This document shows, piece after piece, positions 1-12,200 of a stretch of DNA of 58,030 nt. The first letter of the stretch is position 1. Each line of letters begins with the position of its first letter. The DNA comes from Haplomitrium mnioides. Lineage: Eukaryota > Marchantiophyta > Haplomitriopsida > Calobryales. The translations under genes and the position numbers were made by a program. The notes beneath the pieces are model-generated. The model saw only the letters and a program-made list of their open reading frames with translations, was not told the origin of the DNA and searched no databases. The stretch lies in contig JBNGIS010031625.1 of the NCBI GenBank assembly GCA_049999725.1, forward strand, positions 35,625 to 93,654, in the 5' to 3' direction.

Positions 1-714
1 TAGCTTACTACTTCTGATCCGCCTCTCTTCTTCTCTAACCACCACAGGCTGAACAACTCTATGTACTTCTACCACTACCCTAGTTGTGATAGTTTCCACA
101 TTAATATCTTCTTCTCGTAGAATTTCAAGACTAGTCACAAGAGGAGCCTCTGCTACTTTTTGTTGATTCAACACTTCTATCACTTGACATACATTCTCCT
201 CAGACTCATCCATCTTCTCAAGCATTACTCCCCAATTACCCACTTGCACATCATCTGCTTCCAAATCAATCATTTCAATGACCTCATTGCCATATGGACT
301 CTTCCAAGCGATTGGATAAGCCGAAGTGCCCTTTCCACTTAAAACAACCACGGCGTAGTCATTGCCCAAGGAAAATATGTTTCCGATTGCTCCGTTCTAG
401 CCCGCTTCACTGGCTGTGGATATGGCTACGCAATAATTCTCATATCTTTTTCCTTCTCTTCTTTGGGGTCTATCCAAGGCAGGTTTTCTCCCTGGCTTGT
501 TTTGGACTCCATCCTTCTACTCTGTTTCTTTTGATACCGTCTTTTTCTCCTTCTCAATGGACCACCACTCATCATTGTTACACAACCCCAATGCCTCTAA
601 TTGATGTAGCAAGAATGGCGCAAACCAAATTGCTGGATTCTTTGACCAAGATAGTTCGAAGTACCTAGTGATTTTACTCCAAATAAAGTCTGCCATCCAA
701 TTGGGGTGACCTAT
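1..714 (-). CDS. Partial two-exon coding remnant of unknown function, running off the left edge
   Basis: Reading the minus strand, positions 396 down to 1 are open for 132 codons with no stop, and the frame leaves the window. The translation has ordinary protein composition, for example NIFSLGNDYAVVVLSGKG and SAYPIAWKSPYGNEVIEM, followed by an acidic and Val-rich part. A second tryptophan-rich stretch (714 down to 538; WMADFIWSKITRYFELSW, then NDEWWSIEKEKK) is open for 59 codons. It is preceded by a T-rich tract ending in AG and followed by a GT at 537/536. If 397-537 is an intron, both exons join in phase 0, although the second acceptor has a poor pyrimidine tract. I do not recognise the family. 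It could be a host gene, a pseudogene or an unfamiliar transposon protein. No start codon is in the window. Confidence 0.4.
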
Positions 715-1589
715 CTAAGCATTAAACAAAATAATCAAATTTTCCCTCACACATACCAAAACTTTAGTTGAAACAAAATATAAGCAAATAATTGAATAAA
801 ATCTTGCAACAGAGGATCTTTGATCTCCTGGATCTTAAACCCATTGTTACAAAACCTCTTCATCCATTATATTAGTTTGAGCAATCTCCTTCTTCTGGAA
901 GAGTGCACTAAGATTGACCTCTCATATTTTTTCCAAGAATCACCAAAATCCCCTACATTGTAGATATTTCCTTAAATCATAGGTACTCTTGGGGACAAAG
1001 AAAATCTTACTGATCCAAAATTTGCATAAGCAATTATTGTGGCGTAGTGCTTGTCCACTTTTGGGTCCTTTCTCTTCTCAATCTTTGAACTCATTTATGA
1101 ATTCTCTTCTTCTTCCTTGGTTTAATAGAAAAATGTTTTTTTTTTTGGTTCTTATCTTTGCATAACAATATAAGTACTTCTTCATTCTCTCAACATGATG
1201 CATGACTTGGCTGGAAAAATGAACTTGTAATATTCCTACAAATATTTAGCCACTCTTCCTCATTACGACTGTTTATGGCACTTTTTCGTAGCCCATTAAT
1301 GGTAAAAAATTTGATTCTGATTTAAAAGATCATATTCCACTATATGTCTGATACAACCTTTTGGAACCATTTCTACTGATTGACTTTGGACCTCATAAGT
1401 TCATCTCTTTTGCTTCATTTTCAAAATTAACACATGATTCTTTCCATTCAACTCACAATCATCAACTAAGCAAATATTCAAAGTTTCTTTATCCTTTGTG
1501 CTATATTTCATATATTGTTTCTTAAAACAATAGCCTGGAATGACATAATCCCCTACTTTCCCTCCAAAACCTCCTCACAATGCTTAGAA
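715..1589. other. AT-rich intergenic DNA, nothing recognised
   Basis: The stretch is AT-rich with short T-runs. Short open pieces occur on the minus strand around 850-1010 and might be further exons of the frame at the left edge, but none is long enough to support. Confidence 0.4.
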
Positions 1590-1835
1590 TGAAGAGTCCA
1601 TGTACGCATAGATTGAAGAGACCATACGTACATGAACATTTAAGTCTATGCACACATAGACTCTTGAGTCAAAGCGTGCCTAGACCCTTCAGTCCAAGCA
1701 CGTAAGGGTTCTTAAATCCATGCGCACATGGACTCTTCAGTGTAGGCGCACATGGTTTCTTCAGTCTAGGATCACTTGGACTCTTCAATCTATGTTTGCA
1801 TGGTTAGAATGAAGTCCATGCTCATTTACATTTTT
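1590..1835. repeat. Degenerate tandem repeat, period about 35 bp
   Basis: Six to seven imperfect units each carry a core like GCGCACATGGACTCTTCAGT, at spacings of roughly 34-38 bp. The same cores (CACATGGACT and variants with CATAGACT) come back in the repeat field at 4.5-5.5 kb, so both probably derive from one satellite. Confidence 0.6.
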
Positions 1836-4539
1836 TCTTAGACATGTTTTCATTTGCAAGCTTACTCATAATGACTTATTTCTTGTTTTCTTTGGAATGT
1901 TGATATAAATTCTAAATGACATCTTGCAAAGAAGTTGACGGCAACTACCAAGGGCAAAAAGAAAACTGGAGCTGAAGAAGCTACAAGAGACTAAGACCAA
2001 GCCAAAACCTTAGTCTCATATCCTCATGCCCTTTTGCTTCATTGTTCGAAAGCAAGAAAGTGGAAATCTAGGTGGCAGAATGAAGCTATTATCCCTCTAT
2101 CTAAAGGAGGTGTTGATGAGCAGGACACAGATTTGTAGTCCTATATTGATGGACTCAATATGGTGTATTATCAAGTCTACGAGGAGTAAAATACAAGGCA
2201 ACTAAAAACCCTAATGAAACCAAGAGGTTTTACTTTTGCAATTGCTGACATTTCTTATGGTTACAACCTTAAGGAATGCAAGCATGATGATTTGAAGCCA
2301 TTCTCAAAAGATGATATTTTTTATATGTTTCATCTTTTGCAGTTGTTACTACTTTATACTTTTGAGCATTTGAAATTATCCATTCTTTGCAACAATTTAG
2401 CATCATTGAGGATGCTTTTTTGGAAGTCTGTTGCACCATAGACCACAATGTCTCATAAGTCATCTTAAAGTTCTTTTCTTTTCTTTGTTAGTATATTTTC
2501 TTACCACTTGATTTATTTCTTCCTCTTACTTATAAATTTTATTTGATTACTAAAAGGACAAAACCAACATTCATGACTCTTGTGGTCCTAAAATCACACA
2601 CAACCATGAATATTGGACAGCGGGATATTGGACAAAGGAGAGGAAACACATTATGAAGTTGTTCAATTTGGAGTCTGAAGATGTGACTAAGAGTCACTAA
2701 CAAAACATGCGTAGTGTGTTTAGTTGTTTTGTAGTTTGGGCAAAACTGAAACATTCTAGAAATGATGCTCATATGAATGTTTATCAGAGGCCGCATGCTC
2801 TTTACAATATTTTATTGATCACTTATCTTTCGAGTAAGATTGGATCTTAGATCTTTGCTTTGGGTTTGGTAAATGTCTTGGGTGTGCATTAAAGTTGATG
2901 TAGAACTATGTGGTTGTGCAATATGATAGACGATAGTCTATTTATATTCCATAGAGAGTTTTGATGATGGTGTTTTTGCCATCAGATGTTATCAAGTCTC
3001 AAATAGTCTACACATATCACAAGGAGCATGTTTTTCTTGGTACTACTAGTGCTTTTGGTGACTCAATAGCTATTTTAAGATATAGAAAGTCCCAACAAGA
3101 TTGCTTTGTGAATGTAGATACTTATGCTTCTCAACCAATTGATATAGATGACACTGTTTGTCTTGAAGAGAACAAGACTAAAGTAGAAGCTATAGAGTGA
3201 TATTTTTTCATATAATAAAGTATTTCATTTCAAAAAATTATAAAGTCTAAGGTCTCTTGAATGCATGTATTTTAATAAATGATCTTTCATTCAAGTAGTG
3301 TTATTAGTATATGTTATTAAGTTCATACTTGACAAGCTACTTTGTTAGAATAAAGGATTTTTGAAAAAAACACTGTGCTACATGTAAGAAGTACATGTTG
3401 ACATGGACATTTGTGTTTGAACGATATACTTTTTCAAACAAATAGTCTTTGCATGTAAGATTTGTTTTTGGTTATCTTCTTATAATTTATATTACAATCT
3501 TGAATTAGAAAATCACCCTTCAATTGAAGTATTTATGTGATTTTATTTTTGGAATTAATTTTAAAAAGTTATAAGAGATTGATTGTATGGGTGCATAGGA
3601 GTGTCGGATTGATTTTGATGAAAGACCTTCATGTTTTAAAGATATGTGTGCAAAAGTCTATACAAGCATAACTCTTCTTTTATGTTTTCATCTTTTCCGT
3701 AAGTAGCTAGAAGTTGAAAGCATGTGCTACTAGACTATAGATGAAGATGTCGATGTTTGTCTCAACATCATTTTAAAAAAAATTTATTTTCAATAAATGT
3801 TTTAGGTTTTTGTAAGTAAAAATTCTTCTCAATATTATAAGAAAACATCAAAATATGGTGATTTAAGCTTAATATGTTTATTTAATATTCTATCTAGGTT
3901 GCTTATCTTACTGCAATATAATATTTTGAAATTTATTTTTTTGCCAAATATTGAGTGTAAATGTTTTTTGAAATACTATGAGTCTTTGAATAAAGAAAAT
4001 TCAGTTTAAAGAATTTTTTTCTTATGAAAAAATTTACAACTCTAAAGAAACATAATTTTTGAAGCACAAATTTGAAAATTATTGTTCTTGAGCATGAAAT
4101 CAAACAAGAACTCAGTAGCGGTTCTTGGTTCAAAGTAGCGTTTGTTTAATGGAGATTGTGAGAATCTTAATGAATCTTTTGAAGCTAATTGGTAAGAAAT
4201 GGAGACTAGTGGTTTAATTCATTTATGTTTTCATTTTGAAATAGTTCTTTCTATATTGAATTTTTCAAAAGATGCTTTCAAATTATGTTTGTAATTTATT
4301 TTTATACATTTCCTAAGCTATATGAGTGTTTTTTTTTCTAGTGGTTTTTTTTTGTTGAGATAGAATTGCACAAACACATGAACTCTTCAAGGAAAATCAT
4401 GGTTTATTGACTCTTATAAATTATCAATGTACTTCAAATAAAATAATAATTTTCATTTTGTTTGTAAGACTATTCAAGATAAAAAGTGTTACTATATTCA
4501 TTCCTACCAAAATCTTGCTGAGAAGCATTTGAACATTTG
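1836..4539. other. AT-rich region with two weak open frames only
   Basis: Two plus-strand pieces have mixed protein-like composition: 2214-2441 (75 codons) and 2961-3200 (79 codons, containing DVIKSQIVYTYHKEHVFLG). Neither shows a domain I can name, and neither has convincing splice sites or a promoter. They may be decayed exons or transposon fragments. The rest is AT-rich with T-runs. Confidence 0.3.
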
Positions 4540-5515
4540 AACTACGAAACCATTTGCGTGCATGAACTCTGAAACTCTATATGCACATGGACTGCATAAG
4601 CCCATGCATGTATGGAATACCAAAATTTGGCTTGAATTGATGAATCTTGTGTGCATACTTTAAAGAAAAACTTGAAATATCCTATGTGTTTAGAGTGGTG
4701 AAGAATATTCGTGTAGTTACTATTGAAGCTTATACAAGAAATGACTATGAAGTAGAAGTCAAAATCCATTGCGCTTATGAATACTAAAGCAAAACTTAGA
4801 ATCCCTTACGTTCTTAGACTGATGAAGCTTGTACATGCAAGAATTCCAAAGTATAATTCATAACCTAATGTGTATATGGACTACCAAACTCTATACTCAC
4901 ATGCACTTCGAAGTGGAACTCAAAACCCTATGTGCAAATAAATTGTTGAAGCTCCTATGCACCTTGACTATTGAACCATGTATGCATATAGACTCTAAAG
5001 CGAAACACAAAACCCTTTGTGCTCTTGGGCTGTTGAAGCCCCTACACACATAGACTACTAAACCCTATGCACATATAGACTCTAAAGGTAAATTTGGAAC
5101 CTCTTGCATGCATGAATTGCTAAAGCCTCTGCATATCTAGACTAGTGAATCCTATGTGCGTATAGACTTTGAAGTGGAAATCAAAACCTCAAACATGCAT
5201 GAGCTATTGAAACTCTTGCATGCTTTGGCTATAGAACCCTATGCATGTATGTACTTTGAAGCGGAACTTGGAACCTTATACGTACATGAACTTTGAAATA
5301 GAACTTGGAACCTTATCCATTCATAGATTGCTAAAGCCTCATTGCGCTTTGACTACCAAACCTTATACATGTATGGACTTTGAAGTGGAACTTAGAATCC
5401 TATGTGTACATGGACTTTGAAATAGAACTTGGAACCTTATGCATACATAGACTACAAAAACCCTTTTGCTCTTAACTACCAAACCTTATGCATATGTGGA
5501 CTTTGAAGCAATGTC
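4540..5515. repeat. Degenerate tandem repeat field, alternating modules of about 36 bp
   Basis: Units alternate between a module with CATGGACTTTGAAGTGGAAC and a module with a CATAGACTACTAAA-like core followed by CCTTATGCATA-like sequence. Spacing is about 36 bp, with a higher-order period near 72 bp. Divergence is high, so the array is old. Small open frames inside it are products of the repeat. Confidence 0.6.
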
Positions 5516-8039
5516 ACATGCAGGTAATTTACATTTGAGAATAAACATGATATGTGGTTGTGGAAAGTGTTGTGCAAAAGGTAGAAGCTCTTAATTTACA
5601 ATATTGAAATCAAGAAAATATGACATAAAGTAAGTTTCTCATGCCCTCTTGGATTAAGCTTCTCTCAACTACAAAAGAGAAATTAGAATGTTTCTCCAAG
5701 TTTTTTCTTGAACTTGGATCAAAAGTAATGCAATTTCTACTTGTTTATAAAGTCAAAAACTCTTGGCTAAAATCAAAATATGATAAAAAAGTATGTGTGA
5801 AAAATTTCAGATGCAAACTCATAGTGAAGTACTCACCATTAACAAATATTGCATTCTTGCTCAAAAGACCAAAAATACAACACTCACAGATTGCTCAAGA
5901 AGTAACTTCTTCAACTCAAAGAGCCTTGTTTTGAAATTTCACACAAATATTAATCATAGTAATATTTGTATGGTCACAAATTTGAAGAACCTCAAAATGT
6001 TTTCCTCAACTACATTTTTGAAGGAGGATTTAGCAAGTAGTCTTTGTTGTTGTGGTTTTGTCAAGCTGGTGCTGCAAAAGGATCTACCTTGCAATTTTTT
6101 CCCAAGAATAGATACCCCAAAAATTCAACCTTGCTACTCAAAGACATGTCACTCAATGAAAACTTGACTCTCTAGATTTTTCCAAGGAAGGAATTCAGCA
6201 ATTGTTAGGTGATGTGGTGAGGGCTTGAAATTCTTCCCAAATCTCTTTGAAAATCATTGGGATCTAAGCAAAAGCTAGCTCTGCTCTTGTGACAACAAAG
6301 ACAAGAAGAGAGCTCTATGCCTTAGAGCATCATTTCTCTTTCGTGTGGAATCTATTCATTTTCTGATTGAATTCCAACAAGTTTAGAATCCTTGTGTAGT
6401 GTTTTGTGAGGAAGTAATCAACATAGAGAAGGGATTCAACTAGTGTAGTGATAAGAGAAAGATCAAAGTGGGGTTGTGTGTTGTTGACTCTTCCTGTGGA
6501 AAATTGTTGGTTGCATTTGAGAGATGAGTTGCAGTGTATTTTGTCATTGTTGATGTTGGTGACAATACCTATTACTGTTGTTGTTGGTGACACTATTGTA
6601 GGACTTAGAAGGTGTAGAGATTTGAGAGGCCACCAAAAATTTGGGTAGGACTTTTTTTCATATGTATGAAGATCAAGTGTTGGCCTAGTAACTTTTGGGG
6701 GAATTTTAGATATATGCAGTAGTAATCAAGAGATTCAAGGGCCCAATTTTCAAAGTGTTAGGAAACTAAGAAGGGCAGTTCTTCATTTTGATTGAGCACC
6801 CCTATAAGGAGCAGTGGTGTGGTGCATGTTATTTGCAAAGAAGTAGAGGAGGTTTATATAAGAATTGTTGAAGGAAATTTTTCAATCAAGACCTTTTACT
6901 AGCAATGGTTTGTGATCCTGTTTGGGCCCTCATTGTGTGAACATTTGATCTAGTAAGGAAGAGGAGTCTCTTTATGAGCCTCATCACATTATTTTGGATA
7001 GAAAGGAAAGATTCTCTTATGAAGGGAAACTCTTTGATTCACTTCAAAGTTGTGGGTTAGCCAATTGCATAGGAGGCTACCAATTTCTTTTGAATTGCAG
7101 CATTGATTAAAAAGAAAAGGCTAGAATTATTTGGGCACACAACTTTGGTGAAAGCTACAAACTCTAGACTACAGAACCAAGAGCAACAATTCAAAAAAAA
7201 ATAGGAACAAAGCAAGAGCTTTGTATTCTTGGTTTTTGTTGTAGCAAATCACCAAATTGAAGTGATTGGGGCTGATAAACCAAAACAATCAAGGCAGTGT
7301 TCCTTAAGTTGCACATTTGTGCTTCTTTGTTTTTCATCAAGGAGAGAGTAGAGAAGGTGCATATTTGGTCAACAAGTTACAAAGTGAAACACTCTGTTTT
7401 GGCACCAAAGACCTCCTAAGACATTTAGTTTGGAGAGACCATGCTAGGATAAGGTTAATATGAGCTCTGAAAATATTAAAACAAAGTTCAAAATTTCGGT
7501 TCAAATTGTAGAGTTCCTAAAATCAAAGCAAGCTAAACGAGACCTATCCGTTGAGCTATGCAAAGGTATTTAGAAAGTACACCAGGAAGCTCCAAGGGTG
7601 AAGGCATCTTTGGAAACAATGACTTTCTGATTTGAAACAAAAAAACCTGAAAATATGTTTGCAAATAAACTGAAAATTAGATATAGAGATTCACTTGTTG
7701 GAGAATAGAAATGAACTTCAGATCTAAAAATTTTGTTTGTTCTAGCTGAAAGATACCAAAACTAGAGAGCTAGACATGAGTTTAGCACAAAGAAGAAAAC
7801 CAAAAATTGGTCAAATGTGCTCAGGTGAGGAGAAAAAGTGTTTTGTTTCCATTTGATTTTAATTCTTATCATAGGTTGAGAGGAAGACTAATCAACTAGG
7901 GTTTTAAAAGGGAGTGTGCCCTATTTAGAGAAGAAAGAAGGGTATGATTGTGCTAGTTTTCACATGCTAGCTAGACTTGTAGAGAAGTGGTTGAGTGGCA
8001 ATAACACAATATGTGGTTTTTTTGAGAGATCGACACATT
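5516..8039. other. Unassigned sequence, possible decayed 5' part of the following gypsy element
   Basis: No protein motif is recognised. Short open frames at 5641-5934 and 5793-6167 overlap in different frames and look like chance. Part of this stretch could hold the old 5' LTR and leader of the gypsy element starting near 8.0 kb, but I found no clear match to the LTR-like sequence at 19.4 kb. Confidence 0.3.
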
Positions 8040-8050
8040 GTTGAAGCTGA

Positions 8051-9250
8051 TTGAAGGTCAACATGGAGAAAATAAACAACAATACTTGGGGCAAAGAAGA
8101 AGAAACTCTTCCAAGCCCTCATGTAAGTTCCCCTTTGTTGTGGGATATGGATAAGATGTATGGGGCCATGAAAAACCCAAAAAAGTTCTATAGTGCAGTA
8201 AGCACCATTGATATACATGACTTCATCGAAGAGTTTGATACTTGGTGTGATCTATAGACACTACAAAATGCTAGTCTTTTTACACCTTTCATGACATTGG
8301 TTTGTTTTAGCACCTGGAAGGGCTGTCAATGGATGGTTGCATGAATTCCAATTGGCATATTTGGTTGAGATTGAGGAATGGAGACAATATTGGTCACCTA
8401 ATTATGTCTCCATCATTTATGGTGGAAGAGCAATCGACCATTATCCTACTACTCATATTGCCTCTTCTAGTCATACTAGCCATAGCATGGTTGCTTCAAG
8501 GGCAAGAGGTGCTTTCAACATACTCGTCCTGGTGTGTGCAGCAAAGAGTAGAGGTATTTTAGTGTTTAATTGCGTGGTAGAAGTTTTTGAGTTGTTAAAA
8601 CAAAGCTACCAAGAAGTGAGGATCGACAAGTTGAAGAGTCTTTTGAAGTTCCATTACAAGGCTAGAGAGTGTTTTGAGGTAAGCATATACAAGGATGAGA
8701 AGTCTCATCAATGTCACAAAGTGACTAACATGGGCCTAAGATGTTTACTTTTGGTATGCCATTCTTGAGAGAGATTTGAGGAGAAGAGTGAAGGATGCCA
8801 CTATTTCTAGGGATTTTGATCCTACTTTAGCTATTATTTTCATATTGTCAAAGCGTGTTGAGCTAAATCTTGTGAAAGAGAGAGGAGAGTAGTCACTATT
8901 GGTTTTCAAAAGGAATAACCAAAATCTACATTTTCATTCACATTCACATCACAATGTGTCCATTGAAAGAATCTAAAGGAAAGAAGGTATTGTATTGCCT
9001 TTCAATGTTGACCAATAGTCAAGCTGCTAGACTTGTGTTGGAGATCACCTACAAAAGGATTTCCCAGAGTTTTAAAAAATAAAAGTAGCATGATTTGAGG
9101 AAGCATGTGCAAACAATCAACAACAATATGACCACTATGAGAATTTGGGTTATACCAAAGACAAATGTTTTTTCTCTTGACCTTGAATTGCGGAAAGGAG
9201 GATCTCACACAAGTGAGCAAGATAAGAGAGCAAGAGATAGTCATGTTTGA
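8051..9250 (+). pseudogene. Decayed Gag region with mutated zinc knuckle
   Basis: Broken plus-strand frames (8051-8257 and 8337-8768) include DIHDFIEEFDTWCDL and a basic Lys/His-rich stretch. At 9127-9168 a 14-codon stretch reads YDHYENLGYTKDKC, which keeps the exact CX2CX4HX4C spacing with Tyr in the first two Cys places and in the His place. Those changes correspond to TGT-to-TAT and CAY-to-TAY transitions, as expected from methyl-cytosine deamination. The position ahead of the protease motif supports a Gag assignment, but the capsid part is too decayed to recognise. Confidence 0.45.
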
Positions 9251-9960
9251 GGAGCAACACTAGCATGAAGAGTTGGAGCTGATGCTCTAGCTGCTATTGT
9301 GGATCCAAAGAATGTTAGGATTGTACAATCGGAGCAAAAATTGGCCACCATGACTACAACTTATGCCAAACCCAATTCTAGAGTTGAAGCCTCTACATCT
9401 CATGAGTTTGATGAAGGTTTAGCTAGGTTGGGGTTTATATATGAGACAACCAATATTGATGCATCTACAGTGGTGACAAGAGTAGTAGGAAAGGCTCTTG
9501 AACCTAGAGGACCAATGGTGGAGCCAGATCCTCGTAAAATGGTGTTCATTAATAATTATAGCTTCCATAGACTTTTTAGTTGAGAAGTTTAGTGAGGACA
9601 ACTTTCGTGTATCTAATTGAAGCTCTCAAGAATGTAAAGAAATCAGCCGAAGTAGAGAAGAGTGAGTCTTCAACTATGGATATAATGAAGTTAATCATAC
9701 ATAGGCTAATGTTTTCAGCTACGAATGTGTTGACCAGCTTTGTCAGACCATCTGAAGTGTTTAAGTTGGTAGCCTCATTGTGTAAGATGACTCAAGGTAT
9801 TACTTCTAGTATGAAGGTGAGACTAGTGAGTGCAGCAACTAAACCCAATGCCTCTGCGTTAAAATGTGAAATATTGCATGTTGTTGTGGTCAAGTTGGTG
9901 GATTTATTAGCCTCCCATGCATTTTAAAAGACCAAATTAAGGTCCAAATTTGTGTCACTA
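9251..9960 (+). pseudogene. Linker between Gag and protease of the gypsy element
   Basis: Two open pieces (9299-9583, 94 codons, and 9580-9927, 115 codons) overlap by 4 bases in different frames and probably form one frame split by an indel. Composition is protein-like (Glu-, Val- and Ser-rich) but I recognise no domain. Placement between the knuckle and the retropepsin motif makes it part of the same polyprotein by inference. Confidence 0.35.
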
Positions 9961-10005
9961 GATAATCAAAGTCGTATTTTGTGATTAATTAGACCTTCAA
10001 ATGTG

Positions 10006-10300
10006 GTATACAAGCCAGTGAGAGTGTTGTTGGATATTGGTGCTCAACTACTGATGTTAGACAAGTTAGCAATGCATGGAATATCTTTGAGGCTAGAAGA
10101 TTTGTTGGGAAGACCTTCACCCACATAACACATCACATATATGAGATTAAGATTGGAGTACAAGCTAATCATCCTACAAATAGCTCATAGATGAGAACTC
10201 ATGGCATACTTACAAAGGTTGAGTTCTATGACGTTTTGGTAGGTTGTACAACATTGTATTTGATGGGGTTCATGATTGATTTTTGGGACAAGTCTTTGTG
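10006..10300 (+). pseudogene. Retropepsin-like protease remnant
   Basis: The frame at 10006-10080 reads VRVLLDIGAQLLMLDKLAM. This matches the retropepsin active-site pattern of a hydrophobic pair, then Asp-x-Gly-Ala, with Ile where Ser/Thr normally sits. About 60 codons later FYDVLVGCTTLYLMGF resembles the C-terminal half of gypsy proteases. Stops interrupt the middle. The enzyme would have cut the Gag-Pol polyprotein. Confidence 0.6.
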
Positions 10301-10578
10301 CTATTGTCTTGAATAGCAATAAGCAGAGGTACATATGAGCAAATTACTTGTTAGATTTAGTGTTCCAATTTGGGATCTACAAGTACACATATTGTTTTGG
10401 CAACATTTTTGGAGTGACCATAGATTTTTCTGATTTTTTGGAAGGGAATACACATACAACCGACATTCTCTCCATTGTTGAGGCATCTCTAGAGTATGAG
10501 AGGTAAGAATCACTACCAAAGAAGGTGGTCCAAACTAGTCAAAGTAAGAGGAGCTTGTGGTAGCAACAAGCATTCAGA

Positions 10579-10867
10579 TTGGTTGATGACAGTTGGAAGG
10601 ATACATTTACACCATCACTTGCATTGGATGGTTCTACCATACATGGACTTAAAAATCTTTCCCCACTAGACACAATGTTGATTTCATGGCAATATCTAGT
10701 TAATGGTGTTTTTTTGCTAGAACTATTTGGTGTAATTTGTACAAGGTTAGCTAATGTAGTACAAGTAGAGATTTGTGTTTGTTGGTACTTATATGTGGAA
10801 AAAGGAGAGATTTCTTTGAGAATCTCATTGCAACATATGGCATTGATGATTTAGCAATATCCATAAT
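10579..10867 (+). pseudogene. Cytosine-C5 methyltransferase-like domain, N-terminal part (motif I)
   Basis: A 91-codon frame contains LLELFGVICTRLANVV at 10714-10761, followed by CWYLYVEKG. This is the layout of the S-adenosylmethionine-binding motif I of C5 methyltransferases: hydrophobic strand, ELFGG-x-G-type turn, then a second strand ending in an acidic residue. Here the glycine turn is damaged (GVICTR). The frame runs to the copia insertion at 10,868, and after removal of that element it continues in phase into the part holding the PCQ motif at 16.88 kb. Location between protease and RT is unusual for plant Ty3/gypsy elements. Confidence 0.65.
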
Positions 10868-11516
10868 TAATAAAAGTTGATTGAACGATTTTCATAGGAA
10901 TGACTCAATTGTATTTTCAAATATGGGCCGTCACAATTTGTGATAGAAGATATCAACTTTGAGTTGATTTTTCTTAGCAAAATAATTTCTCTCTTTTTGT
11001 CGCTAGAATCGTAGGTAAGGGAAACACGACTTCTTGAGATGTTCAGTACTGCTTCTTTGTGGTAGTAGAAAAAATTGTTGCATGGCAAAAATTTTTCATG
11101 TTAGCAGAGTCGTCTTTGATTTTTGCTTTTGAGAAAATCGCACAAAGATGAGGCCCTTCCTCTGTCTTTGTGATAGCAAAAATAGAGCCTCCTCTGTTTG
11201 CACAATAGCAAAAAATGGGTGTGCACCCTCCCTCTTCTTTGCCAGAGAAGAAACAAACATGTGCGGCTTATGTGTTTATATGATAGTAGGAAAACAAACG
11301 CCTCTCCTTTGTGCAGATAAACAATATAGACTTCAAGCAAGAAACGAAAATCTTGCACAACATGCATGTTTGCAAGGATGAGCTTAATGGCATGTCTGTA
11401 TGAATATATACACAAAAAGAAGAAGTCTCCTTGACAATTACAAGGGGCTAGTGAGCACAAATCTCTATCAAGCCAAAAGTTATCCATTACATCGCTGCAC
11501 AATCTGCATGCCTCAC

Positions 11517-11566
<50 letters not shown>

Positions 11567-11576
11567 NNNNNNNNNN

Positions 11577-11647
<71 letters not shown>

Positions 11648-11878
11648 GTCACACTAGAAAACAATTTTTGTCTAAACTTGCTTGTGTGATTGACACGTGG
11701 TAATATATTAAACTAGCCTTAAATTACTATCAAGCTAGTTATACTAACTATGACAAACAAAATGTTAGTTTGTGATATTTACAAGATAGAGAATACTTCT
11801 AAGGAATGAACCTTGGGAAAGACTATATTTGGATCTTGTTCACAATCCATCCTCCTGCTCAAGGAATGGTTCTCAATA
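10868..11878 (-). repeat. 3' LTR of the copia element
   Basis: It is a direct repeat of 15,865-16,756: both share blocks such as ATATCAACTTTGAGTTGATT, the AGAATCG-AGGTAAGGGAAA block and the AAAC-TAGTCACAC-type end. It is longer than its partner because of a (TC)n expansion. The element side is bounded by CTCCCACTCAGG (minus-strand polypurine tract CCTGAGTGGGAG). Confidence 0.8.
11518..11645. repeat. (TC)n microsatellite containing a 10-N gap
   Basis: An almost pure TC dinucleotide run is broken by ten Ns at 11,567-11,576. True length is unknown. The corresponding place in the other LTR (about 16,510-16,530) has only CTCTCTCGCTCTAG, so the expansion arose after insertion. Confidence 0.95.
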
Positions 11879-11889
11879 CTCCCACTCAG

Positions 11890-12200
11890 GACTATCCTAG
11901 GTAAATCCTAGGAAGTCTATGCATCTCAATTGCTTAGACCTAGGCAAGGTCTTGGTGAGAGGCACTGCAGCCATGTCCTATGTAGCAATGAACCCCAATT
12001 AAATCTCTCTCCCAATCTATTGGCAGATGAAATGGTATGATCTTGCATAGGTAAATGTTGCCCATATTTTTCCTCATGAATTTCTTGTTGTGCCACTCTG
12101 CTTGTGGCCAACTTGCGCCAAGAGCCTTTTGATCCAAACAACCTCTCTAGTTGTATGTGTGAGAGCCATGTACTTAGCTTTAGCTTTTGACAAAGCAATA
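11890..12200 (-). pseudogene. Copia RNase H domain remnant
   Basis: On the minus strand, frames spread over shifts give the copia RNase H pattern: an STTKAEYMAL-like start, VVWIKRLL-like helix, and the end FIATQDMAAVPLTKTLP with a following SKQLRCIDFLGF. The domain normally degrades the RNA strand during reverse transcription. Indels make it non-functional. Confidence 0.7.

Noticed and set aside
294-668. 124-residue plus-strand frame
   Set aside because: It is antisense to the better minus-strand frames at 1-396 and 538-714 and has low-complexity composition.
2961-3200. 79-residue frame as a real gene
   Set aside because: Composition is acceptable, but there is no recognisable domain, promoter or splice site; kept only as a remark in the regional entry.
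11101-11664. 187-residue Arg-Glu repeat protein
   Set aside because: It reads through a (TC)n microsatellite and an N gap within a copia LTR.
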